Source: Leptidea sinapis
Lineage: Eukaryota > Arthropoda > Insecta > Lepidoptera > Pieridae
Assembly: GCF_905404315.1 (NCBI RefSeq)
Contig: NC_066268.1
Coordinates: 11,756,001 to 11,820,000, forward strand
Direction: 5' to 3'
DNA: 64,000 bases
The notes under the pieces were generated by a model that was not told the DNA's origin, made no database searches, and was given only the letters and a program-made list of their open reading frames with translations. The position numbers were made by a program, and so were the translations under genes. Below, piece after piece: positions 60,401 to 64,000 of the stretch (its first letter is position 1; each line of letters starts with the position of its first letter).

Positions 60401-63293
60401 TACAATGAACGCAAGCGCTTTGCAATTTGATTACAGACAGTTAGAAATTCTGCCACAGATCGCACCCTTATTGTTTGTCGTTAAGGAGGTCCATTGATCA
60501 TCATTTTCGACTACGACAGTTACTTGACCATAACTACGTTTCGGTAGGTGACTTAAATATCCTAATAACATAAAAAAGATTCGGCTGATTAATTTGCTCC
60601 TAAGAATTGAAGAGTTGCGTTACTTTGTCATGGATCCCATAATCATAACACAACCAAACTCTCACCAAAGTACCTTTAAAGTATATTATTTCCAATAAAA
60701 AAAGAATTATCAAAATCCATTGGCGTGATATTGAGTTATTCGTAAATTTGTCGTCCACATACGTGTAGCTAAATTAAGACTTTTATAGTTTTCTCATGGA
60801 TGCCATTATCAGATCTGGAATTACAATGAGACCACACGAGAAGCACCAGATTTCAAATAAAAAAAGAATTATCAAAATCGGTTCACCTAGTCGAAAGTTT
60901 TGAGGTAACAAACCTCCTTTTTTGAAGTCGGTTAACAAAGCACTACCGTTTTGAGAGAGAGAGGAAAACTCGCAGGAAGCTTTCGCTACTTTATAAACAC
61001 GACGTATAGGTGCTATATTAGAGTCTGCACCAAACGAAGTGTGGCTAGGTTTAAATAGTTACTTGTAAGTAACAAAAGTCGCTCATAATCAAACATAGAA
61101 AGTACTAATGTGATAAGGTGAGTATTTGCAAAAATGACTCATAAAATTAGTATTGAGTAGCGAGCAATCTGATATAGTAGCATATATATGTATTTAGGTA
61201 TTATTACGTGAATGTTAATAAGTCTGTAACAACGTGAGTCATAACTCACCATTAAATGTCAAGTACCTATACGATAAGTTGCGATATACTCTGACTTTTG
61301 TCTGTTGGCGCATTCGGTAAAATCATTTCGAGTCTCGAACTCAGACTAGAGACTGGACTCAAAACTTAGACTAGAGGATAATCTGTAATCGCGACGGTCA
61401 CCTTCTTGAAGGTAGCTACTGAAAATCAGTGTTCGGTTATACCTAACTAATATGCTGTGTAGCAAACTTTTTTGGGGCAAAAAACTGCAGTCACCACTTT
61501 ATTGTGTTGATATAGAATAAGCCTTACTTTATTTTTTTCTTTGGTTCTTAATGTATGTTAGTTTTAAGCTGATTGAGCATGTATATTATATTCGTAATTA
61601 TTTAGATTCGATACGATAGAAATCCGGAATAAAAGTAAACTTAAAGACATAACACGAATCGCAAAAACTGCAAATTGAAATTGGGCAGGCCATATATCAA
61701 GGGCCAGTAACGAAAGATGGAGAAGTATAGCAACAAACTGGTACCCATTAGACGCCAAAGAAGAGGTAGACCTGGTACTAGATGGAGAGAAGATCTAGTA
61801 AATTACGAAGGAGTGATGTGGTCACGCACAACACACAATAAGGACCAATGGAAGAAGAAGAGGAGGCCTTTGCCCAGCGGTGGGATGATATATAAAATAT
61901 TGTAAATAAATTAGTAATAGTTTTAATATTGTAATAGGCTTTAATAAATAAAATCATTTAGATAAGTTTTTCATATTGTTTGTTATTATATTTTGTAAAT
62001 GTTTTCTTGTTTTTGTAGTGTTTGCTCAAAATAAAGATATACTTACTTACTTAGAATGCGAAATTGAAGACTCTACTATTAGGGCTTTTGCGAATAGAGA
62101 CAATGATATTACAGTATACTTTTAAATATCATTGAATATAGAGTGATACGTGGAAGAAGCGTTTTTAAAGCGTTTTTACGGAGATGAGAGACTAGCTACA
62201 TCGTTTCTCCTTCCCCAAAAATCTCTGGTAAATACATTTTATCCCATTCGTTGGCGCCGTTTCTGAGATACGCGAGATGTATTAGTTCGCACTAGCTTTT
62301 GCCGATGACATAACCCTCACGCCCTACGCGTAAAATTTAAAATCAAGACTGTATATTTCTATTGATATATAGACAGTTGAGAAATAAATATAAAATACTT
62401 GGAGAAAGATATTATCCTGCGATAAATCGGTAGATCCATAGCAATACATCGGTGTAAACTGCATTCAATTATATGTAGTGCTTGATAAGACAGACAGACA
62501 AGAGTTATTTTTTTGGATTCTGTTGCCTTTTTATATCGTAAGAAAGAAGAATGAATTTTGCATCAATATCTACAATGTAAACACATCGGCCGGTAAATGT
62601 CTATAAATAATAATAAATAAGATAAGATGAACTTAGCAAGATGGCAACCGGAACAAAAATTTTTTTTAAATAACACATAAATTGTTTATAGATGTAGGTG
62701 TTACTTTGCGGAAATCCATAATTATCCAAATGTTTTGAGTTTTCTTTAGTGTTTGACTCGCCAGTCGCCTCGCGAGTCAACGTGACTTGAGGATGCCTCG
62801 TGTAAAGGCGAAACACGTGTCGAATTGTTTAAATGACTTAACTGGCGGAATTAACACTAAAGAAAACTCAAAACATTTGGACGTAAATTGTTTTAAAAAT
62901 TCTGCTGGAATTATAGCATATATAATAATTTCAAGTAAAAGGTATACCAGAAGCTTTTTTAAAAAAATAGGCAGTGCGTGATCTTAACATGGGATTTTTA
63001 CCCATTTGTTCTCACTCAACAATCTTTGTCCTTACCTCACCATTTTCCAACGGCTTAGGATTAGCAAACTGCGTCGAACAAGTCAACTTCTCCTTCGCTC
63101 TTTTCGTCCCTCTCGCTTTTCTTCTTCTCCTATCAGGTCTAAGATCCCAGAGTTTCTTGCAGTGGTCCCTGTCTCCGAATGCCCTGATCATCCTCCAGTC
63201 TTCCCCGTGCTGTGTCGAAGATACCTCAAGAGACCACGCCAGCGGCCGAGGTGACGGCCCCGATTTGATAATAACGTGTAGGAGCTCCATTTT
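36288..63293 (-). CDS. wb: Laminin subunit alpha-1/2 type (wing blister ortholog), partial, 15 visible exons
   Basis: Secreted basement-membrane glycoprotein chain; laminin alpha chains pair with beta and gamma to form the heterotrimer and bind integrins. The fifteen exons join in frame (2425 coding bases, about 808 residues). Seen in order: C-terminal part of the LN domain, LE repeats with the alpha-specific RCC pair, an L4 (laminin B) domain, then further LE repeats. Alpha chains of the 1/2 type have only a few LE repeats between LN and L4, whereas alpha-3/5 chains have many, so the order favours wb; gamma chains share the order but lack the CC pair and the PLENGE motif. An RGD lies inside L4, as I recall for fly wb. 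Both ends are missing: start codon and signal peptide lie right of the window, the C-terminal half left of it. Exons are clearly richer in GC than the introns. Confidence 0.88.
36887..37058 (-). CDS. wb: wb visible exon 14: LE repeat
   Basis: 57 codons plus one base. Acceptor TTCATTAG, donor [58 protein letters not shown]. The CDTRSGQC segment is the C....G.C.C core of LE. Confidence 0.9.
37345..37460 (+). repeat. tRNA-derived SINE (family 2)
   Basis: GTGGCTCGGTCGGAAAGAGC, GCGGGTTTGAGTCCCGCA and tail TTCATAAAATGTTG; in the intron between exons 14 and 13. Confidence 0.65.
37768..37915 (-). CDS. wb: wb visible exon 13: LE repeat
   Basis: One base plus 49 codons; ends phase 0. Acceptor CATTATAG, donor [37 protein letters not shown], then EGERCDQC; typical LE spacing. 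The join with exon 12 gives CEICDSGYWG. Confidence 0.9.
38434..38573 (-). CDS. wb: wb visible exon 12: LE repeat
   Basis: 46 codons plus two bases. Acceptor ACATTAG, donor [27 protein letters not shown] then [14 protein letters not shown]: the C.CPL....NNFSP.C....G..VC..CP.GY.G..CE form found in laminin alpha chains and perlecan after L4. Confidence 0.92.
38643..38918 (+). repeat. tRNA-derived SINE (family 1)
   Basis: GACCTGTATAGCCGAGTGGT A-box, GGGCTCGAATCCC B-box, tail GGGGCAAGATAATTTGTG. Starts about 70 bp upstream of exon 12 in gene orientation and abuts a Helitron. Confidence 0.85.
38921..39237 (-). mobile_element. Non-autonomous Helitron
   Basis: Third copy of the CTAGCTGACCCAGCAAACG family; 5' TC end at 39237 in reverse. 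Confidence 0.85.
39470..39796 (-). mobile_element. Family-B non-LTR 3' end with 40-bp internal insertion
   Basis: TTTATGAAAATAACGGACGG to GAGCCTCCCACTGGTAAA. Between GCTCAGATTATT and CAAAAATTCTGAGCGGC there is extra GCGCCGCCTTTGCCGCGAAT. Ends 110 bp from exon 11. Confidence 0.85.
39906..39994 (-). CDS. wb: wb visible exon 11: LE repeat
   Basis: Two bases plus 29 codons; ends phase 0. Acceptor ACTATTGCAG, donor ACC/GTAAGT. Reads [20 protein letters not shown], one of the best-conserved LE cores (C..C.HNT.G..CE.C..GF.G.P), with the sequon NTT. Confidence 0.92.
40170..41178 (+). mobile_element. PIF/Harbinger-type DNA transposon remnant with MADF domain
   Basis: Imperfect TIRs (AGCCGCGTCCACTGCGCC left; complement of GGCGCAGCAGACCCGGCC right) with TTA on both sides, the 3-bp target site of PIF/Harbinger. 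40932-41060 reads [19 protein letters not shown], stop, [17 protein letters not shown], a MADF (Myb/SANT-like) domain as carried by the second protein of these elements; the conserved Trp (LWD) is a TAG here. The nuclease ORF is missing. Confidence 0.65.
41263..41458 (-). CDS. wb: wb visible exon 10: L4 end and first LE after L4
   Basis: 65 codons plus one base. Acceptor TTCTGGAAG, donor [18 protein letters not shown] completes L4; [17 protein letters not shown] is the C.CP.GY.G..C..C pattern that follows L4 in laminins and perlecan; then [13 protein letters not shown] second AG ten or so bases inside the exon could be an alternative acceptor, but using the upstream one keeps VRLEGVEI in register. 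Confidence 0.87.
41545..41735 (+). pseudogene. RTE-type LINE C-terminal fragment
   Basis: [20 protein letters not shown] then AAQDRSS and GGCCTTTGCCCAGCAGTGG, the RARGRP..RW.DD....W...A.DR..W...EEAF..QW end of RTE elements. Starts about 90 bp from exon 10. Confidence 0.65.
41881..42385 (+). repeat. Probable solo LTR
   Basis: Begins TGTGATGTGAAATTATTG; contains TATAAATA (41937) and later AATAAA near 42310, and ends around GTGATGTCAACA. GC-rich middle. The promoter plus polyA layout between TG and CA fits one LTR of a BEL/Pao- or Gypsy-type element. No internal region or clear target duplication seen. The 169-codon minus-strand ORF across it is probably chance. Confidence 0.45.
42480..42650 (-). 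repeat. Family-D dispersed repeat, old copy
   Basis: GGGACCAAATGGCAACTATT ... AATCGAATTGCGAAATTGAA ... CCTCCTCCTTTTTTG. Confidence 0.5.
42916..43080 (-). mobile_element. Helitron-like element, second subfamily
   Basis: GAGCTGACCCGTCAGACGTT then GGCGAAGGAGGATATTCCTA and GGAGATATCGTGATGAGTCA, as at 13492. Confidence 0.6.
43125..43190 (-). repeat. tRNA-like 3' half (SINE fragment)
   Basis: Minus strand has GGTTCGACTCCAGATGCC with a preceding short stem; cut off at 43190 by the family-A LINE. Confidence 0.35.
43190..43733 (+). pseudogene. Family-A LINE: best-preserved copy, RT C-terminus open
   Basis: Open from 43201 to 43674. [99 protein letters not shown] and [19 protein letters not shown] are the typical end of a Jockey/CR1-type RT polyprotein in Lepidoptera. 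3' UTR CTCCTATTCCATAAAAAAAA. 5' truncated, so a recent but dead copy. Confidence 0.9.
44136..44329 (-). CDS. wb: wb visible exon 9: L4 second half
   Basis: Two bases complete an Asp codon, then 64 codons; ends phase 0. Acceptor AATTTTAG, donor [25 protein letters not shown] follows ILLAN to give the conserved V.L.G.GLRLSY strand of laminin [21 protein letters not shown] is the conserved helix-strand near its end (L..L..I.IRA in other laminins). NTS is a sequon. Confidence 0.89.
44668..44795 (+). mobile_element. Family-A LINE 3' end, short
   Basis: AACCTTCCTTAAAGGCCGGC to TTCTATTCCATAAAAAAA. Confidence 0.9.
44985..45165 (+). pseudogene. RTE-type LINE C-terminal fragment
   Basis: [49 protein letters not shown] is the RTE tail. 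Confidence 0.6.
45328..45590. mobile_element. MITE with imperfect 60-70 bp inverted ends
   Basis: Left GCTGAGATCTTTAGAATTAC ... TTAGACTTTACTTAC and right GTAAGTAAAGTCTGAGCAAA ... CTCTAAAGATATCAGTC are imperfect complements. No ORF. Confidence 0.55.
45752..46064 (+). mobile_element. Family-B non-LTR 3' end
   Basis: CTACCAGTGGGAGGCTCCTT to CCCTTATTGTCATAAAAA. The 5' part stays open as [20 protein letters not shown] and [15 protein letters not shown]. 94 bp from exon 8. Confidence 0.85.
46158..46320 (-). CDS. wb: wb visible exon 8: L4 core with RGD
   Basis: 54 codons plus one base. Acceptor GTTTCAG, donor AATG/GTGAGT. Contains [18 protein letters not shown], which parallels the YW..P..FLG..L.SYG core of laminin IV, then [11 protein letters not shown] and DVILLAN. 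RGD (46207-46215) is a classic integrin-binding tripeptide, and an RGD in the L4 domain is a known feature of the fly wb chain (from memory). A family-B repeat lies about 95 bp into the next intron. Confidence 0.9.
46579..46790 (+). mobile_element. MITE, TTATACGTCTAGATAGA family, copy 1
   Basis: Ends TTTATACGTCTAGATAGAC and TCTATCTAGACTTATAAAT; internal AAAGTGTCATACAAATG. The complement of copy 2 matches along the whole length. Confidence 0.75.
47571..47678 (-). CDS. wb: wb visible exon 7: start of laminin IV (L4) domain
   Basis: 36 codons, phase 0/0. Acceptor GTGACCAG, donor GAG/GTCTGT. Reads [17 protein letters not shown] and then [11 protein letters not shown], the start of a laminin B/IV domain where alpha chains have W..SD and P..I.Y. 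NET is a sequon. The donor GTCTGT is weak, but exon 8 continues with VEGWESFYW, as expected for the domain. Confidence 0.87.
47795..48020 (-). pseudogene. LINE C-terminal fragment
   Basis: Minus strand reads [20 protein letters not shown] then [14 protein letters not shown], the GK..G.R.RGR.P.RW.D.I end of LINE proteins (RTE/CR1 type). Confidence 0.6.
48905..49115 (-). mobile_element. MITE, TTATACGTCTAGATAGA family, copy 2
   Basis: TTTATACGTCTAGATAGAGT at left, TTCTATCTAGACGTATAAAT at right; ends about 19 nt from the donor of wb exon 6. Confidence 0.75.
49135..49281 (-). CDS. wb: wb visible exon 6: LE4 end, lead into L4 domain
   Basis: 49 codons, phase 0/0. Acceptor GTTTCAG, donor GAT/GTAAGT. 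Begins [19 protein letters not shown] and continues [15 protein letters not shown], matching the LE that directly precedes laminin IV (GC..C.C.G.S..C). The intron begins at 49134, and a MITE copy (48905-49115) ends about 19 nt further in. Confidence 0.89.
49536..49940 (-). pseudogene. Non-LTR polyprotein C-terminus
   Basis: [57 protein letters not shown] and [19 protein letters not shown] then stop. The RPDGMTLVPW ... [10 protein letters not shown] ... YIFVPFGVET ... RISLAIQRGN order is a LINE-type polyprotein end. One frame change near 49800. Same family as 5655-6030. Confidence 0.75.
49960..50165 (-). pseudogene. RTE-type LINE C-terminal fragment
   Basis: [20 protein letters not shown] then [11 protein letters not shown]: the G...RRW.DDI...AG..W...A..R RTE tail. 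Confidence 0.6.
50393..50530. mobile_element. Possible MITE
   Basis: GCCGTTTACAATAACCTATC left and TTGTTATTAAACGGAGAC right are imperfect complements; internal second CAATAACCTATCGAC. Low confidence. Confidence 0.3.
50698..50796 (-). mobile_element. Family-A LINE fragment, old
   Basis: AACACTAGAGGAAGCACAGG, TTGCCGGCCTTATAG and ACGTGGAAGAAAGCTGCATG. Confidence 0.65.
50876..51112 (+). repeat. tRNA-derived SINE (family 1), 40-bp deletion after the B-box
   Basis: ACGACCTGTATAGCCGAGTG, GGGTTCGAATCCCGGTAG, then directly TCATAGATGTTTAAATG; the CAAGCATTTATATGATG part is missing. Confidence 0.8.
51239..51441 (-). CDS. wb: wb visible exon 5: LE3/LE4
   Basis: Two bases complete the shared Gly codon, then 67 codons; ends phase 0. 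Acceptor CATTCCAG, donor AAG/GTGGGG. Shows [18 protein letters not shown], then [20 protein letters not shown] and CEDVCECK, eight-cysteine LE spacing with a CDP.G linker. The donor GTGGGG is less canonical than its neighbours, but the join to exon 6 ([11 protein letters not shown]) restores a normal C.C....G..C..C repeat. Confidence 0.88.
51522..52420 (-). pseudogene. Family-A LINE: longest copy, includes RT core
   Basis: Minus strand from 52310: [15 protein letters not shown] is the RT VPQGS block, then traces of the region before the YADD motif, [26 protein letters not shown] and the family-A 3' end (AACACCAGAGGAATCACAGG). Frameshifts, an internal deletion near 51650 and loss of the active-site loop make it non-functional. 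Confidence 0.8.
52855..52985 (+). mobile_element. Family-B fragment, old
   Basis: CGGTTTGAAGCACACTGTTC, GAGACTTAACGTCTTACGTC and AATTCTGGTCGGCACTGCG. Confidence 0.5.
53090..53265 (+). repeat. LINE-related dispersed repeat
   Basis: GTTTTGGAGATTTGGCCTTG CAAACAAACTGACAGACAG, a phrase typical of insect dispersed repeats. Confidence 0.35.
53528..53677 (-). mobile_element. Family-B non-LTR 3' end, 5' part only
   Basis: CCTAGTAATTTCACTAGCTA to GAGCCTCCCACTGGTAAA. 28 bp from exon 4. Keeps [20 protein letters not shown] open. Confidence 0.8.
53706..53811 (-). CDS. wb: wb visible exon 4: LE2/LE3
   Basis: 35 codons plus one base (ends phase 1). Acceptor TGAACAG, donor GATG/GTAAGT. Peptide starts [16 protein letters not shown] and ends [13 protein letters not shown], the usual N.AG..C..C..GYY....C..C.CDP.GS pattern of an LE repeat and linker. 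A family-B LINE end lies only about 28 bp into the following intron (53528-53677). Confidence 0.9.
54675..54851 (-). CDS. wb: wb visible exon 3: LE1 end, LE2 start
   Basis: 59 codons, phase 0/0. Acceptor CTTCCAG, donor ACG/GTATGT. Reads [16 protein letters not shown], the alpha-type C.C.HNTCG..C..CC signature that separates alpha from beta and gamma chains, then CSCGERGEC and ends CVNCT. NCT is a possible N-glycosylation sequon. The second LE continues directly in the next exon. Confidence 0.9.
55020..55500 (+). pseudogene. RTE-type reverse transcriptase fragment
   Basis: [40 protein letters not shown] and [11 protein letters not shown]: intact-looking RT blocks GVHQGS.LSP.LF and YADD (catalytic Asp pair present). 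Then a shortened C-terminus ending [11 protein letters not shown]. Most of the RT N-terminus and the endonuclease are missing; the shape (F.V..GVHQGS) is RTE. Confidence 0.8.
56226..56338 (-). mobile_element. Family-A LINE 3' end, short
   Basis: TTTATGGAATAGGAGGACAA to CTTGCCGGCCTTTAAGGAAG; 145 bp from exon 2. Confidence 0.85.
56483..56644 (-). CDS. wb: wb visible exon 2: end of LN domain and start of LE1
   Basis: 54 codons, phase 0/0. Acceptor GTTTCAG, donor AAG/GTAACA. The segment ARRVRLSF, then [13 protein letters not shown], then [10 protein letters not shown] corresponds to the end of LN (RRYYYSIKDISVGG in other alphas) running into the first LE repeat (C.C.GHA..C). Exon 1 ends in ENGE and this one starts MHV, so they join to ENGEMHV as in other alpha chains. 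The loop between this motif and RVRL is shorter than in vertebrate alpha chains. Confidence 0.88.
56930..58130. other. Unassigned intronic stretch
   Basis: 56930-57120 is GC-rich (GTGCACGTGCGGGCGAGAGT and onward) with a 42-codon plus ORF of no clear meaning. 57115-58030 has CCTACTCTTAGTT phrases repeated and may be a MITE. Confidence 0.3.
58155..58325 (+). mobile_element. Family-C-like LINE 3' end
   Basis: GAAGCCCGCTGAGCTTCTTG, CGCCCATTCTTCTCAGG and TTGAATAAAAATATTTGATA. Confidence 0.6.
58645..59050. mobile_element. Foldback/MITE with arms over 95 bp
   Basis: GCACTAAAAAGTATAAAAAT (58718) and ATTTTTATACTTTTCAGTGC (58974) and GTTACGATTATTGTTATTTT / AAAATTACAATAATCGTAAC are inverted. Arms extend more loosely to 58655 and 59045. 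Loop 58815-58910, rich in CTCGCCTC-like words. Confidence 0.75.
59086..60373 (-). mobile_element. Mariner transposon with both TIRs
   Basis: 1288 bp. TIRs CCTAGGTTATACTGAAAATA (left) and CGTGGGTAACACTGAAAATG (right, complement), TA at 59084-59085 and 60374-60375. Encodes the broken transposase listed separately. Inserted in the wb intron between visible exons 1 and 2, beside the foldback element. Confidence 0.9.
59107..60266 (-). pseudogene. Mariner transposase, broken
   Basis: N-terminal HTH part [40 protein letters not shown] and [14 protein letters not shown]-terminal DDE part with [17 protein letters not shown] (first Asp), [10 protein letters not shown] (second Asp) and [16 protein letters not shown] (third Asp). 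The last two Asp are 34 residues apart, DD34D as in mariner. Lesions: TAG at 59841-59843 in place of a Trp, a frameshift near 59810, and TAA at 59755-59757. The C-terminal 187-codon block is still open. Full mariner transposases are about 345 residues. Confidence 0.88.
60455..60945 (-). repeat. Family-D dispersed repeat, long copy
   Basis: CGTTAAGGAGGTCCATTGAT, ACATAAAAAAGATTCGGCTG, two AAAAAAAGAATTATCAAAATC-type tails, ending CTTTTTTGAAGTCGGTTAAC. Confidence 0.7.
60950..61595. other. wb intron; nothing recognised
   Basis: No coding or repeat signal I can name. Confidence 0.45.
61600..61965 (+). pseudogene. RTE-type LINE C-terminus
   Basis: [32 protein letters not shown], then with a frameshift [18 protein letters not shown] and [11 protein letters not shown]: the KLKD....K..WAGH..R....W, RGRP..RW.DD and EEAFAQ.WDD end of RTE elements. 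One frameshift. Confidence 0.75.
61970..62725. other. wb intron; nothing certain
   Basis: 62225-62340 has TTTCTGAGATACGCGAGATG and CACTAGCTTTTGCCGATGAC, words of a dispersed insect repeat. The rest is AT-rich. Confidence 0.4.
62728..62880 (+). repeat. Inverted repeat with Penelope-like tail signature
   Basis: CCAAATGTTTTGAGTTTTCT (62728) and AGAAAACTCAAAACATTTGG (62861) are perfect complements, extended to 28 bp. Between them TTGAGGATGCCTCGTGTAAA and GCGAAACACGTGTCGAA, the layout of Penelope-like element ends. Confidence 0.6.
63036..63293 (-). CDS. wb: wb visible exon 1: C-terminal part of LN domain
   Basis: 86 codons, phase 0 at both ends. Acceptor TTTCAG, donor GAG/GTAAGG. The peptide begins [17 protein letters not shown], matching the LN-domain segment with the VIIK..PRP..W pattern, and ends with a conserved Cys-Ser-Thr stretch followed by PKPLENGE, the laminin alpha PLENGE motif. 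An Arg/Lys-rich insert ([16 protein letters not shown]) sits just before the cysteine. The ORF reads on into the intron to a stop, so the donor sets the end. The exon encoding the preceding WWQSP part of LN is not in the window. Confidence 0.88.
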
Positions 63294-63294
63294 C

Positions 63295-63815
63295 TGAAAG
63301 TAGGAGTTTTTATTTATTTAATTTTATCAAGGATTCCTAAACAAAACCGACCAAGACTTCAGAATACTCAAAACGTCGAACTTAATAAATAATGACTTGC
63401 ATTAGTTTGAGTATTACAGAGAAAATGAACATTTCAAAACAAGGTTCCTATTTGAAAAATAAATATTCTGGTTATAGTCTATAGTTTAACAGTTTTGTGG
63501 CCGTCAGTGATATATTTATCACTGTTATGTTAAGGTAAGAAACTCTAAAACTTAAGTAAATATAAATTTAGTACTTAAAACTGTTTAATTATTAAACAAG
63601 CAAAGCTCAACAATATTCTGGACAACGGTTTTACACCTCAACAATGACATACAATCTGTTTTATTTCCTCCAGTAAGAGCTCTGTGAACCGCAGACACAC
63701 TAACAACATAGACAGAACAGTTATTTAATATTATATGAGAGATAGATACAAGTGCTAAAATGGAGGTAAAGCGAATAAAGTATTCTTTAAAAAGTACTAG
63801 CAATGCGCCCTATAA
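63295..63815. other. wb intron 5' of visible exon 1; nothing recognised
   Basis: AT-rich; no laminin exon. The upstream exon must be right of 64000. Confidence 0.5.
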
Positions 63816-63817
63816 AG

Positions 63818-63968
63818 CGGTAGAGTAACACCCGCAACACGTTGACGTCTAGCATTCCACAGCAATTCTTGACACCTGTTGTTGCGGATGTCCATGGGCA
63901 GTTGCCTCACCTCGACCCATCCGGTGATCCTCTTGCCCGTTTGCCCCCTCTTGTATAATAAGAAAAAA
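63818..63968 (+). mobile_element. LINE 3' end, other family
   Basis: Plus strand FLTPVVADVHGQLPHLDPSG type text, then GGTGATCCTCTTGCCCGTTT GCCCCCTC and an A-rich tail; the layout resembles the family-A end. Confidence 0.5.
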
Positions 63969-64000
63969 TAACAATGGTTTCGCGTTATATGTGCCCTCGT

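Noticed and set aside
1..64000. CRISPR array, operon or bacterial features
   Set aside because: Spliced exons, SINEs, LINEs and Helitrons show a eukaryotic nuclear sequence; no regularly spaced short repeats seen.

Overview
This is a eukaryotic, very probably lepidopteran, nuclear window. It is AT-rich and dense in transposon families typical of moths and butterflies: Lep1-like Helitrons ending GGTCAGCTAG, tRNA-derived SINEs, and 3' ends of Jockey/CR1- and RTE-type LINEs. It holds very little coding DNA, in short GC-rich exons.

Only one gene is certain. It lies on the minus strand and enters from the right end. Fifteen GT-AG exons between 63293 and 36288, with consistent phases throughout, encode about 808 residues of a laminin alpha chain. 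In order they give the end of the laminin N-terminal (LN) domain, a first set of laminin EGF-like (LE) repeats, one laminin IV (L4) domain carrying an RGD tripeptide, and a second run of LE repeats. The LN-LE-L4-LE order, the alpha-type CC pair in the first LE, and an RGD inside L4 point to the ortholog of Drosophila wing blister (wb, laminin alpha-1/2). The first exons lie beyond 64000. The C-terminal half (more LE, coiled coil, LG domains) should lie beyond position 1, because I recognise no further laminin exon in the left 36 kb.

That left 36 kb (1-36287) therefore behaves like one very large intron, or intergenic DNA if the gene is misassembled. It contains a likely nested gene on the same strand, 20368-20114: a small, strongly basic, cysteine-containing secreted peptide of 84 residues with its own polyadenylation signal. 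The rest is transposon debris, including a deleted pogo-like element with a zinc-finger tail (6112-7076), a Penelope-like GIY-YIG remnant (about 10330-10640), two copies of a Helitron/SINE composite flanking the peptide gene, a foldback element with arms of about 300 bp (22864-23760), and a Tc1/maT-like element with complete ends (29637-30711).

In the right 28 kb the laminin exons are separated by introns of 0.4-6.4 kb that are largely made of insertions. These include a PIF/Harbinger element filling most of one intron, a pair of identical-type MITEs (one ending about 19 nt from a splice donor), a probable solo LTR, several LINE ends within 30-100 bp of exons, and a broken mariner with TIRs and TA duplications (59086-60373). 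All exon boundaries and family assignments are read by eye; no similarity search was run.
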